Shown here piece after piece: positions 8,031 through 16,394 of a DNA stretch of 40,155 bases. The stretch spans positions 1 to 40,155 of the forward strand of contig CAZXXS010000092.1 in assembly GCA_964644845.1 (NCBI GenBank), given 5' to 3'. The notes under the pieces were generated by a model. That model saw only the letters and a list, made by a program, of their open reading frames with translations, was not told the origin of the DNA and did no database searches. The position numbers were made by a program, and so were the translations under genes. This DNA is from Geothermovivens sp964644845. GTDB taxonomy: Bacteria > Zhuqueibacterota > Zhuqueibacteria > Oleimicrobiales > Geothermoviventaceae. Within the stretch, counting starts at the first letter, position 1, and every line of letters begins with the position of its first letter.

Positions 8031-10382
8031 ATGCGAAAAGTCTTTTCCTGGGTGGTAGATCATCCGGTCTGGACGCTGGTGTTGGTCTTCGCATTGACGG
8101 GCTTCTTCGGCTACTCCATGAAATATCTGAAAGTTGAAACAGACATCAGCGCATCGTTGCCGAAGAACATTCCGGCCAAGCGGCTCTACGACAAGGTCTC
8201 GGAAATCTTCCCGAGCAAAGACATCATCTTGGTAATGGCGGAAGCCGACACCTTTTTCCGTCCCGACGTCATTGCGCAGGTCATGGCGCTGACAGACAGC
8301 TTGGAGAAGGTGCAGGGGGTCTTCTCGGTGATGGGGCCGACGAATGTAAAAATCGTGCAGGGGACCCCGGAAGGCATGGAAGTGCGAGAAGCCCTGGATG
8401 AAATCCCTCGCACCCCGGAAGAAATGCGGGCGTACCGGGATCGTTTGTTTTCGAGTGATCTGTTCGTGGGGAACATCATTTCTGAAGACGGGCATGCCGG
8501 TGGCATCATGGTGTTCTTAAAAAAGGACGCACGGCCAAGTCGGGTTGCCGAACGAGTCCTTAAAGTGATGGAGGCTTCGAAGGGACCTGCGCGTTTACTG
8601 GCTGCCGGAAAGCCGGTTGTCAACTACTACCTGGAAGTGGGCATGAATCGCGACTGGAGCAGATTGATGCCCGTTGTGCTCCTGGTGGTCTTCTTTCTGC
8701 CCTACCTGCGTTTCCGAAGTCTGCGTTTGGTGCTAATCCCGCTCGGTGTGGTTGTCCTCAGCGTTGTGTGGACAATCGGCACCATGGCCCTCGTCGGTTC
8801 GCCCCTTTCTCATTCCACCACCGTACTGCCGATTTTGCTAATGTCCATCGGCGTTGCCGACGGCATCCACATCCTGAACCGCTACCTGGCGAATTCACTG
8901 AAGATTCCGGAGAAACGCGATCTGATACTGGCTACCATGAGTGAGTTACGGGCACCGGTCATCATGACGTCGCTCACCACAATGGCCGGGTTCTTGGCGC
9001 TCAACACGTCACGCGTCGGTTCACTGCTGCAGCTGGGAGTGTTTACGGCGTACGGTGTGTTCATTGCTCTTGTCTTGTCACTCACGTTCATTCCAGCATC
9101 GTTGGCTTTGATGCCGATTCCCAAAGCCTTAATTCGCAGAGGGGAAGGCAGGCTGGAGAAGGTTTTTGTGGCCTACGGCAGGTTCCTGGTTCGCTTCCGG
9201 AAAATCGTTCTGGTGGGCATCATCATGATCGTGCTAGTGTCGCTGCTTGGCATTCCGAAGATTGTGCTTGAATCGAACGACATTGAGAATTTTCCCCCCG
9301 GTCATCCAATCAGACAGGCGAACGAAGAAATCAACAAACGCTTTGCGGGTAGCACCACTTTGGACGTGGTGTTCGAAGGGCAGCGCCCCGACGTGATCAA
9401 AGAGCCGCGGGTAATGGGCGCAATGGCTGACCTCGAGGATTCTCTCAAAGCAATTCCCGGCGTGGGAGGTACGCTTTCGCTGGCTGACTACATTCGGCGG
9501 ATCAACAAGGTGCTGCACAACGAGAATCCAGCCTACTTCAGAGTTCCATCCGAGACCGAAGTCGAGACCACCTACGTGGAACAGGAAGTGAACGGTCGTC
9601 TGGTGCGGCGCAAAGAGACGTTCACCGTCTCTGGACGCGACCTGATTGCTCAGTACCTGCAGTTGTACGAAATGTCGGCTGGTCCGGAAGATTTCGCCAA
9701 CCTTGTGGACTACGACTACCAGCACGCCAAGGTCACAGCCTTTCTCAAAAGTAACCGCCGAACCCAGTTGAAACGGATTGATTCGGCTGTGAGGGCCTAC
9801 TTGAAACGACACCCCACACCGGTGCCTGCCGATTTGACAGGTACGTCGGAGTTGTATCTCGCGGTAAACGACCTGGTCGTGTCCGGCCAGCTCAAGAGCA
9901 TTTTCGTTTCCCTGCTGCTTGTGTTTCTGCTCACAGCGTTCATGTTCCACTCGTTCACTGCCGGTGTGTTCAACGCCCTACCGCTTTTCTTCGGCATCTT
10001 TTTGAATTTCGCTTTCATGGGCTGGACTGGGATCTATTTGAATCTGATGACGATGGTTACTTCGAGCATTGCCATCGGCGTGGGCGTGGATTACGCGATC
10101 CACTTCTACCATCGCTACCAGATGAAAATCGCCGAAGGTGCCACCTACGAAGACGCCACGGTGCGAACAATGGACGAAGCGGGCACGGCTATTTTTCTGA
10201 ATGCTGCGACGGTTGCCACTGGCTTCGCTGTGCTCCTACTGTCGGAGTTCCGCGGCATCGGTCAAATGGGTCTGTTGATTGCCATGACCATGGTCTGGAC
10301 GAGCCTCGGCGCCTTGACGATTCTGCCCACGTTGTTCATGACGCTGAAGCCGAAATTTCGGGCGGAAAAAGCGAGGCTGTAG
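8031..10382 (+). CDS. MMPL-type RND-superfamily exporter
   Basis: This 783-residue inner-membrane protein has the duplicated RND layout: one membrane helix at about 14-33, a periplasmic domain at about 40-205, a bundle of five helices at about 210-360, then the same pattern again with a helix near 390-410, a second periplasmic domain at about 415-610 and a final bundle at about 615-770. Conserved SSD-like motifs are visible in both bundles (MSIGVADGIHILNRY and SIAIGVGVDYAIHFYHRY). The length is shorter than AcrB-type pumps (about 1,000) and fits the MMPL/COG1033 branch, which often moves lipids or hydrophobic molecules using the proton gradient. It lies between tetR and a LolA-like gene. Substrate unknown. 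Confidence 0.92.
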   Translation: MRKVFSWVVDHPVWTLVLVFALTGFFGYSMKYLKVETDISASLPKNIPAKRLYDKVSEIFPSKDIILVMAEADTFFRPDVIAQVMALTDSLEKVQGVFSVMGPTNVKIVQGTPEGMEVREALDEIPRTPEEMRAYRDRLFSSDLFVGNIISEDGHAGGIMVFLKKDARPSRVAERVLKVMEASKGPARLLAAGKPVVNYYLEVGMNRDWSRLMPVVLLVVFFLPYLRFRSLRLVLIPLGVVVLSVVWTIGTMALVGSPLSHSTTVLPILLMSIGVADGIHILNRYLANSLKIPEKRDLILATMSELRAPVIMTSLTTMAGFLALNTSRVGSLLQLGVFTAYGVFIALVLSLTFIPASLALMPIPKALIRRGEGRLEKVFVAYGRFLVRFRKIVLVGIIMIVLVSLLGIPKIVLESNDIENFPPGHPIRQANEEINKRFAGSTTLDVVFEGQRPDVIKEPRVMGAMADLEDSLKAIPGVGGTLSLADYIRRINKVLHNENPAYFRVPSETEVETTYVEQEVNGRLVRRKETFTVSGRDLIAQYLQLYEMSAGPEDFANLVDYDYQHAKVTAFLKSNRRTQLKRIDSAVRAYLKRHPTPVPADLTGTSELYLAVNDLVVSGQLKSIFVSLLLVFLLTAFMFHSFTAGVFNALPLFFGIFLNFAFMGWTGIYLNLMTMVTSSIAIGVGVDYAIHFYHRYQMKIAEGATYEDATVRTMDEAGTAIFLNAATVATGFAVLLLSEFRGIGQMGLLIAMTMVWTSLGALTILPTLFMTLKPKFRAEKARL

Positions 10383-10418
10383 CGGAGACGAGACGATTAC
10401 CTTGAGGAGGTTGTGGCC

Positions 10419-11222
10419 ATGACACGCGAAAAGTGCGGACTGGGTTTCTTGCTGATGCTCTCTGTTGCTCTTGTGATCCCGGTGAGTGCCCGAGCCCAGA
10501 GTGAACTCACCGGACGTCAGATCATGGAAAAAGTGCTGGTGAGCGGGGACTGGAAAGACATGCGCGGGGATCTGGTAATGATTCTGACCAACGCGCGAGG
10601 CCAAGTGCGCAAGCGGCACCTCAAATTTTTCTCCAAGAAGCGCTCGAAAGATGAAACCATGATGCTGATGCGCTTCGTGGCCCCCGCCGATGTGAAGGGA
10701 ACGGGGTTTCTGGTGATCGAACACAAGGACAGGGATGATGATCGCTACCTCTACTTGCCGGCGCTGCGTCGCGTAAACCGCATCACGGCCAGCGGTCGCG
10801 GGGGCAACTTCATGGGTTCGGACTTCAGCTACTACGACATTGGCCGTCCCAAGTTGGACGATTGGGTGTACAAACGGCTGAAAGATGCGCAGTGGGAAGG
10901 GAAGGATTGCTACGTGGTACAGTGTGATCCCGCTACGGAGCAAATTCGGAAAGACACCAGGTACAGCAAGATCATCCGCTGGATACGGAAGGACATTTTC
11001 ACCACCGTTTACGCTGAGTACTACGACAAAGACGGTGACAAGTGGAAAGAGCTTCGGGTGCCAGAGACAAAACACCTTGGCGGCGTTTGGTTTGCGACGC
11101 ACATGATCATGAAAGACATCCAGATTGACCACACCAGTGAAATGCGTTTCGAAAATCTGGAAGTGAACGTAGGACTGCCGGACAGAATTTTCACCGTGCG
11201 GTACTTACAGCGTGGGCTGTAG
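10419..11222 (+). CDS. Periplasmic LolA-like 'outer membrane lipoprotein-sorting' protein
   Basis: The roughly 267-residue product begins with a signal peptide cut after SARAQ. The mature part shows the signature of the COG2834-type LolA-like family found next to MMPL exporters: GTGFLVIEH, DRYLYLPALRRVNRI and the GNFMGSDFSYYDI segment. It should fold as an open beta-barrel that can hold a lipid or acyl chain in the periplasm. ATG 10419 is preferred over GTG 10413 because the GAGGAGG ribosome site (10404-10410) is 8 nt from the ATG but only 2 nt from the GTG. The 36-bp gap to the RND gene indicates cotranscription. It is not the housekeeping LolA chaperone, which is smaller and usually unlinked to RND genes. 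Confidence 0.87.
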   Translation: MTREKCGLGFLLMLSVALVIPVSARAQSELTGRQIMEKVLVSGDWKDMRGDLVMILTNARGQVRKRHLKFFSKKRSKDETMMLMRFVAPADVKGTGFLVIEHKDRDDDRYLYLPALRRVNRITASGRGGNFMGSDFSYYDIGRPKLDDWVYKRLKDAQWEGKDCYVVQCDPATEQIRKDTRYSKIIRWIRKDIFTTVYAEYYDKDGDKWKELRVPETKHLGGVWFATHMIMKDIQIDHTSEMRFENLEVNVGLPDRIFTVRYLQRGL

Positions 11223-11489
11223 CGCGGGTGCACAGGCGAGTCAGCAAACCATTTCGAACCGGGGCAGGTGACTTCAGTCTGTTTAGCGCCAGCAAGACGA
11301 GAGACACTTGGGGGCTTCGCAAGGCGTTGCTCTTGGACGGGGCTCCGGGTACATCATCTGAACGGATCTCCGTTGGAGGCGCATTCGCGGCGGGGTCGAA
11401 AATGGGAAAGGGTGGGAGCGCAGAGTTCCGTGAGGGATAAGTACCCCGGCCGGTGCACTGTTTTTGAACCTAAACGGCGGGTGAAAGGC

Positions 11490-12764
11490 ATGGGAAAACG
11501 CTCTGGACTTGGAGCAGTCGTGTGTTTTCTCCTTCTTCAAGTGAGTGTGTCTGCGCAGACACCTCTCGACGGGTACGTGAAGTTTTACCATCACAACCGT
11601 TGGGAGAGCTCTGACGCAATTTCCAGAACGGGTACCCGGATGCAGCTGACGGTGAGTGAAACCCTCGGGGACCGCGCCGCCTTTTTTGGATCGCTGGATT
11701 TCGACGTGGATGAAGTGCGAGGTCGAGACAGGTTTCAACAAGATCGGGGCGCTAATGTTGAAATCTACCCGGTGGAAATGTACGTCGACCTGTACTCGCC
11801 GTGGTTGGACCTACGGATCGGCAAACAGTTTATTTTCTGGGGGAAGACGGAGTGGATCAATCCCACCGACAACATTAACCCGTGGGACTACGCAAACATC
11901 TCGGCCGAAATTGAGGATTACCGACTCGCTGTCAATGCTGTCAAAGCCGATCTGTACGTTGGACGATTTACCCTGGAGGGCGTTTTCGTTCCCGTTTTCA
12001 CACCCGATCGCATCCCGGGAACGGGAGGCATGCCACATGCTGGTGGCGCCGTGCCACGTTGGTTCGGTACGCTTCTCCCCGCTGCCAAGCTGCACAACGC
12101 GCAGCTGGCCTTTCGACTGATGCACAATCTCGCCGGCATCGATTGGTCCTTGAGCTACTACCGCGGCAACCAGCATCAACCCCAAATGCGAAGCGCGGTC
12201 CGCTGCATTCCGGATCCCTGTGTGCTGGGCCTTGAACAATTCTACCCCAAGGTACAGGTGTTTGGGGGCGACTTTCAGAAGGTTTTTGGTCGCTGGGGCA
12301 TTCGTGGGGAAGGTGCTTACTACAGAACGCGGGATTTGGAAGGCACAAATCCTTGGTTGCCAAATCCACACTACCAGTCGGTCCTGGCTCTCGACTTTAC
12401 GCCCACAGACGACTTCGGTTTGGTGGCCCAGTGGGTGCTGGAAGGGTGGTTGAAGCAGCACCCAGACATCGATGCTCGCGCCTGGCAGGAGTTGCACATG
12501 CGGTACACGCCGAAGCCAAGCAGGAGAACTTCCTGGTCCGGGCGTGTTCGTTGGGAGCCTGCCAACTACTGGAGCGCGCAGGTAATTGGTGTGGTGAACG
12601 CCGACACACACGACCGGTTTGTCCTGGCTTTCGTGAATTACCAGCCTGTAGATGCCTTGGATGTAACGGTGGGCGGGGTTTTTTTCGGCGGCAAGCCGGG
12701 TACCCCATTCGGTCGCATGGCGGATCAGGACCGTCTTTTTGTGGAGTTGAAGGCGAGCTTTTGA
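11490..12764 (+). CDS. Outer-membrane beta-barrel protein of the RND/LolA-like operon
   Basis: The product of about 424 residues starts with a signal peptide (GAVVCFLLLQVSVSAQ). The mature chain shows a long run of barrel strands and the segment GKQFIFWGKTEWINPTDNINPWD, which resembles the IGKQ..WGKTD..NPTD.INP motif I associate with DUF1302-like outer-membrane proteins that accompany MMPL exporters and LolA-like proteins. It ends in FVELKASF, a terminal-Phe strand as expected for BAM substrates. An in-frame extension up to 11268 is rejected because it would bury the signal peptide. ATG 11490 has only a weak AAAGG nearby; GTG 11481 is the alternative. With its neighbours it would complete a path from inner to outer membrane. 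Confidence 0.82.
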   Translation: MGKRSGLGAVVCFLLLQVSVSAQTPLDGYVKFYHHNRWESSDAISRTGTRMQLTVSETLGDRAAFFGSLDFDVDEVRGRDRFQQDRGANVEIYPVEMYVDLYSPWLDLRIGKQFIFWGKTEWINPTDNINPWDYANISAEIEDYRLAVNAVKADLYVGRFTLEGVFVPVFTPDRIPGTGGMPHAGGAVPRWFGTLLPAAKLHNAQLAFRLMHNLAGIDWSLSYYRGNQHQPQMRSAVRCIPDPCVLGLEQFYPKVQVFGGDFQKVFGRWGIRGEGAYYRTRDLEGTNPWLPNPHYQSVLALDFTPTDDFGLVAQWVLEGWLKQHPDIDARAWQELHMRYTPKPSRRTSWSGRVRWEPANYWSAQVIGVVNADTHDRFVLAFVNYQPVDALDVTVGGVFFGGKPGTPFGRMADQDRLFVELKASF

Positions 12765-13875
12765 ACGGCATCGACACCGAGCTTCGGTCTGGAACCAGCA
12801 GAGGAGTGTGGGGGATTTGACTTTGCCGAGCTGCTGGTGGGGAACCGTGCGGCTCTCTGACGGCGATGGGCCGTTCGGACCCGCGCTGCTGGAGCTTCAG
12901 CAGGCCGTTCCTGCACCTCCGGCAGGTGGAGGTGCGGCCCGTCCGCAACGGCCAGTCTTCGTGCGCGTTTTCACAGGTGAACTCTCTACATTGAGCCACG
13001 AACGTGGCGTCTTTTGCGAAAGTCGATGAGCCCTTGTACTCCCGCGAAGGCATTCTCTGCCCTCCACAAGAGCTCACCGGAATCTGGGGGCATCTTACCC
13101 CGGAACCCGGCATCGGCGGGGAGAGAGGGCAACCCTGCAGACAACCTTGCGCTTCTGTTCCGGCCTCGCAAGTTGGGCTCGATCCGTGGTTGCGCAGGAC
13201 GATCGCTGCCTTTTTCGGCCACCACAATCCCTTCCCATCTTGGGGAGTTGCTCTTTCGGTACTTCGAGCACGGCTCTGCACCTTCAGGTCGAGGAAGAAT
13301 TTGAGGGACATTTTGCAGTTCTTACTTTGGGCTGCAAGCCTTTAGCCTCCAGGGCCGGAGCCGTGTACGCTTGGATTTCTCCCAAAAGCCTTCGCAGCGC
13401 GAAGGTTCCCCTAACTCGATTCGCGGAAGATCGGGGAGTTAACCGGGGCTACGCTTGTCGCGCTCGCCCCTGGATTTCGCAGGAAGAACGGTTCCCGTTG
13501 GGGACCGGTAGGGATTTTGGGACTCGGCGTGACGGCGACAGTTTCACTGCTACGGGCGGTGTTTTTCCCTCAAGGGGCTTTGGGGGCGTGAGTTGCGCTT
13601 CGGAATTCTGGAAACCTGTACCGCCAACTGCGGATACGATGGAGCCCGGACTGCTTTCAAAAGTTTGACCATGCCTGCCGCGGCGCCCGTTTGCAAACAG
13701 AGGCAAAAAGCTGAGGATGCCGAAGTGCCTCCGAACTACCCGGGATCCAAGGGTTGACGGGGTGGGATCACGGTCCGTCACGGCGAGAAAGGGATTGAGG
13801 CGCCCGGAATCGAGACACTCGGGGGAGTCCGGGGATTTTCGGCGAAAAATGAAGGGAGCGCCGCGTCCGTTTCTG
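12765..13875. other. Long gene-free stretch
   Basis: About 1.1 kb with open frames on both strands that show no family resemblance, poor codon pattern and no ribosome sites. Structures seen: an 8-bp inverted repeat ACCAGCAG/CTGCTGGT (12794-12801, 12831-12838), and a hairpin GCACCTCC/GGAGGTGC (12913-12920, 12928-12935) with a 7-nt loop; neither has a T-run, so neither is a convincing terminator. No match to tmRNA, RNase P RNA or SRP RNA conserved blocks was recognised by eye. Confidence 0.5.
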
Positions 13876-13903
13876 TTGACTTTTTCCTGAGAATTTTTAA
13901 CTT
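13876..13903 (+). promoter_or_regulatory. Putative promoter for the CxxC protein/rdgB/tRNA-Pro unit
   Basis: TTGACT (13876-13881) and TAACTT (13898-13903) are separated by 16 bp in an AT-rich island just before the small-protein gene. The -10 is imperfect, so confidence is moderate. Confidence 0.5.
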
Positions 13904-13968
13904 AGGCGCGGCGTTAATTGAGCACGAGCTGGCGATGTTCCGCGACGAAGCGAAAGAGGAGTTTGGGA

Positions 13969-14172
13969 ATGGCCAAAAGAGAACGGTCGTTTGTCGATAA
14001 ACTGCGCAAGCAAACGATGGACTTCTACACCCACTGTCCCGTCTGTGGGGAACCGTTGAAGCCTGTCAAGGTAATCAGTTCAGAGAGGAGCCCGCGGACG
14101 GGGGCGTGGCGTTTCAATTCGAGTGTCGTGATGGTTTGCAAATGCAACCACGACGAAGTGTTTGGTGGGTAG
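13969..14172 (+). CDS. Small CxxC/CxC protein, probable zinc ribbon
   Basis: This 67-residue protein begins MAKRERSFVDKLRKQ and carries CPVCGE at about residue 23 and VCKCNHDE near the end, so four cysteines could hold a zinc ion. A basic N terminus precedes the ribbon. AGAGGA at 13955-13960 lies 8 nt before ATG 13969, which decides the start over an upstream frame extension. The gene has a putative promoter and sits 11 bp before the start of the XTP/dITP pyrophosphatase gene. I do not recognise a named family; nucleic-acid or ribosome binding is only a guess from the basic tail and zinc site. Confidence 0.75.
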   Translation: MAKRERSFVDKLRKQTMDFYTHCPVCGEPLKPVKVISSERSPRTGAWRFNSSVVMVCKCNHDEVFGG

Positions 14173-14183
14173 GGAGCGTCTCG

Positions 14184-14807
14184 GTGGCTGATGCACGACG
14201 CCGCGTGGTGTTGGCAACGCGAAACCGCGACAAGCTGCGCGAAATTGCACGTCTGCTCGATCCCAAGCAGTTCGAACTGCTCACGCTCGATGACTTCGAC
14301 GATTTTCCAGAAGTCGAGGAAGACGGTACGACACTCGAGGAAAACGCACTGAAAAAAGCGCGGGAAGTGGCTGCAGCAACGGGCCTTCTGACCGTGGCAG
14401 ACGACACAGGCCTTGAGGTCGATGCGCTTGGCGGACGGCCTGGCGTGTACTCGAGTCGCTACGCAGGCGAGGAGGCGACGTACGCCGAGAATGTGCAGAA
14501 GTTGCTTCGGGAATTGCGTGGAGTGCCGCAGGAGAAACGGACAGCTCGGTTTCGCTGCGTGGCGGCAATTGTGGACGGAAGTCGTCAGGTCACCGTAGAG
14601 GGTGTCTGCGAGGGACTGATCCTTGAGGAACCCCGTGGTGAAGGGGGGTTCGGCTACGATCCGGTGTTCTACGTTCCGGAGCTCGGCAAGACGTTCGCCG
14701 AAATGGACACGGAAGAGAAGAACGCGGTGAGCCACAGAGGTAAGGCATTTCGAAAGGCGGCGGAAATTCTCAGGACTTTGGACGGGGGTGAGGCCGGAAA
14801 GGATTGA
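14184..14807 (+). CDS. rdgB: XTP/dITP diphosphatase (RdgB/HAM1 family)
   Basis: This 207-residue house-cleaning enzyme hydrolyses non-canonical purine nucleoside triphosphates (dITP, XTP) to monophosphate and pyrophosphate, keeping them out of DNA and RNA. Motifs in order: LATRNRDKLREI near the N terminus (the T-x-N-x-x-K signature), ENALKKA, VADDTGLEVDALGG with the catalytic Asp pair, GVYSSRYAG, GEGGFGYDPVF, and the terminal NAVSHRGKAF. GTG 14184 is chosen because AGGGAG at 14171-14176 is 7 nt upstream; a longer frame starting at 14106 overlaps the previous gene. The tRNA-Pro gene follows 14 bp later, so the gene and tRNA are probably in one transcript. Confidence 0.94.
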   Translation: MADARRRVVLATRNRDKLREIARLLDPKQFELLTLDDFDDFPEVEEDGTTLEENALKKAREVAAATGLLTVADDTGLEVDALGGRPGVYSSRYAGEEATYAENVQKLLRELRGVPQEKRTARFRCVAAIVDGSRQVTVEGVCEGLILEEPRGEGGFGYDPVFYVPELGKTFAEMDTEEKNAVSHRGKAFRKAAEILRTLDGGEAGKD

Positions 14808-14821
14808 AAGCTACAAGACAA

Positions 14822-14896
14822 CGGGGCGTAGCGCAGCCCGGTTAGCGCGCCTGCTTTGGGAGCAGGAGGTCCCGAGTTCGAATCTCGGCGCCCCGA
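14822..14896 (+). tRNA. tRNA-Pro (anticodon UGG)
   Basis: The cloverleaf is complete. The acceptor stem CGGGGCG (14822-14828) pairs with CGCCCCG (14889-14895), with A14896 as discriminator. The anticodon stem CCTGC/GCAGG encloses the loop TTTGGGA, giving TGG at 14857-14859. The T arm contains GTTCGAATC. The 3' CCA is not encoded (ACAC follows). An intrinsic terminator stands directly downstream. Confidence 0.96.
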
Positions 14897-14904
14897 CACT
14901 GTTC

Positions 14905-14937
14905 AACCCGACCAGCAACTGGTCGGGTTTGTTATTT
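14905..14937 (+). terminator. Intrinsic terminator after tRNA-Pro
   Basis: AACCCGACCAG (14905-14915) and CTGGTCGGGTT (14919-14929) form a perfect 11-bp stem with a CAA loop, followed by TGTTATTT. Confidence 0.88.
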
Positions 14938-15392
14938 GTGAGCACCAGTCTGCACGGCTTGTTTTTGAACGAGAGGGCGGGGTTCAGAACTCCTTGTGCG
15001 GGAAAGCGAATCTTGATGCGTCCGCGCGATTTGTCCGCGGGTACGTTGGCCTGGGAGCATCCCGCCGGGTTTTTGTGGGAGATCTGTCGACCGCTGTGCA
15101 GCCAGGCGGGTTGAACCGGATTTCCGATCTTGTGTGGGTCAAGCTTACTCCAAGCTTGCCCTACTCTGGTGGTGATGCAGGAAGTTTGAGACACGTCGAA
15201 ACGTCTCAACACAATCGTCCAATGCTGACCGTGTCTGACCCCGACCAAAAAGCCTCCTGCAGCTGTGGTTGGGGCAGGTTGCTCGAGAAGGGAGATGGTA
15301 CGGAAGCCGGGGCGACTTGCCAGTGTCGACAGGAAAGCAGGTCCTTTCTGTTAATGTTCCCAGAAAAAAATTGAACAATCTTCAAATTTCTC
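14938..15392. other. Gene-free stretch
   Basis: No credible gene. A small hairpin TTGAGAC/GTCTCAA (15186-15192, 15203-15209) and two CAAGCTT copies (15140-15146, 15151-15157) are the only structures noted; the same heptamer is part of the palindrome in the promoter at 15406. Confidence 0.45.
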
Positions 15393-15421
15393 TTGACAAA
15401 TTGTTGCAAGCTTGCTAATTT
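15393..15421 (+). promoter_or_regulatory. Strong promoter of the first receptor cassette
   Basis: TTGACA (15393-15398) and TAATTT (15416-15421) are 17 bp apart. The spacer holds a perfect 10-bp palindrome GCAAGCTTGC (15406-15415) touching the -10 box. Transcription would start near 15428, about 970 nt before the receptor start codon. Confidence 0.75.
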
Positions 15422-15431
15422 CGTTGTGAGC

Positions 15432-15445
15432 TGGTAACGGTAACA
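15432..15445 (+). promoter_or_regulatory. Candidate LacI/GntR-type operator O1
   Basis: TGGTAACGGTAACA matches 12 of 14 positions of the E. coli GntR-type operator TGTTACCGGTAACA as I remember it, including the central CG bound by LacI-family hinge helices. It starts about 10 nt after the -10 box, where a repressor would block initiation. A related site lies at the same place in the lacI-type promoter at 26312. Confidence 0.5.
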
Positions 15446-15449
15446 GTGG

Positions 15450-16394
15450 GAGGGGGATTCTGTGCACCACTGACCAAGAGGACGTGATGTGAGCTCTCCC
15501 TTTGCGAAACCTTCTTATCCTGAGGCCGTCGGGTGCGGGTTGGGAGAGACGGACAGAAACGGCCGATACTGTGGGGGAGGAACAGCGTCCGGCCGCCAAA
15601 CAGTGCATGTGCGGACGCTGCTACCGATTGCGAACATGCGAGTGACGCTCACCTCCTTCGAATATGCCCACGTCGTTCTTTCACCTGCGAGAAATTCCCG
15701 ATGGTCAGCTCTCCGAACAGAACCAGGGTTCTTGGTGTCCTTCCAGAGCACTGCGTCCGCAGCACCGTCATCTGATTTGCACTGGCCCGAGAGCTGCCAG
15801 CCAGGTGCTGTTTGTTCTCCCAGGCACGATTCTGTGTACAGCGTCAGCTCAGCTGCTGGGGCAGAGTTAGCACCCGGTGGTGAGGGCTGAACGTGTCGCG
15901 TTGTACCGCAACGCTCCGGTAGAGCGTTGGTGAAGCCCTTGGTTTGTCTTTGAAAATCGAACATGCCAGCTGCTTTGCCCCGCCGGGTTTGTAGTTTTGC
16001 CGCCCCGCTGTTTTGGTTTTTCCCTGTCGCTTTTCGTCTGTGGGGACCGGTCGGCTGCGTGGGTTTTTGTTTTGCCGGCCTGAGGCTGTGACATTTGGAA
16101 ACTGCCCGTGACTTGCGGACGTGGTGGGTGCTACCCACTCCGGAAGGTGTGGTCAGCCTCAACATGGCTGCGAAAGGATTAGGGACTGAGTATGTTGATG
16201 GAACCCGGAAGCATCCACAACAGCATGCACGGAGAGGAGGTGATAGGGAGAACAGCTGAGTGACAATGCTACTTGGGCGAAACTGGCAAACGGAATTTGG
16301 GAAAGGAGGTGGTGCCAGTACCAGTGTGCAGAGAGGTTTCGGGGGTTGGTTAGCCGTCGTCGAGAGAACCACGGAAAAGCAAAGGAATGAGCCA
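15450..16394 (+). other. Long structured 5' leader of the first receptor gene
   Basis: No gene was found in these about 945 nt; the frames show no LacI or other family likeness. Structures seen: a switch-like cluster at 15898-15929 (listed separately), an 81-nt element closed by TGAGGCTG (16081-16088) and CAGCCTCA (16154-16161) with an inner hairpin GTGGGT/ACCCAC (16124-16129, 16133-16138), and two Shine-Dalgarno-like tracts AGGAGGTGAT (16235-16244) and AAAGGAGGTGGT (about 16302-16313) with no properly spaced start codon. Confidence 0.5.
15898..15929 (+). promoter_or_regulatory. Mutually exclusive hairpins in the leader
   Basis: GCGTTG (15898-15903) can pair with CAACGC (15909-15914), loop TACCG. 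Alternatively CAACGCTC (15909-15916) pairs perfectly with GAGCGTTG (15922-15929), loop CGGTA. The two loops, TACCG and CGGTA, are themselves complementary. The shared middle strand makes the hairpins exclusive, as in attenuators. As DNA it is also a 21-bp dyad and could bind a protein. Confidence 0.45.

Noticed and set aside
12913..12935. Terminator of the tetR-RND operon
   Set aside because: The hairpin GCACCTCC/GGAGGTGC lacks a T-run and lies about 150 nt after the stop.
16081..16161. Cobalamin or other known riboswitch
   Set aside because: The conserved core boxes of the cobalamin class were looked for and not found, and no other known class was recognised.
15450..16260. Possible remains of a LacI-type gene in front of cassette 1, by analogy with cassette 2
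   Set aside because: No helix-turn-helix or ligand-domain motif could be found in any frame.
16260..16394. Upstream in-frame GTG start for receptor 1
   Set aside because: It would add 45 residues ahead of a normal signal peptide; ATG 16395 has its own AAAGGA site at proper distance.
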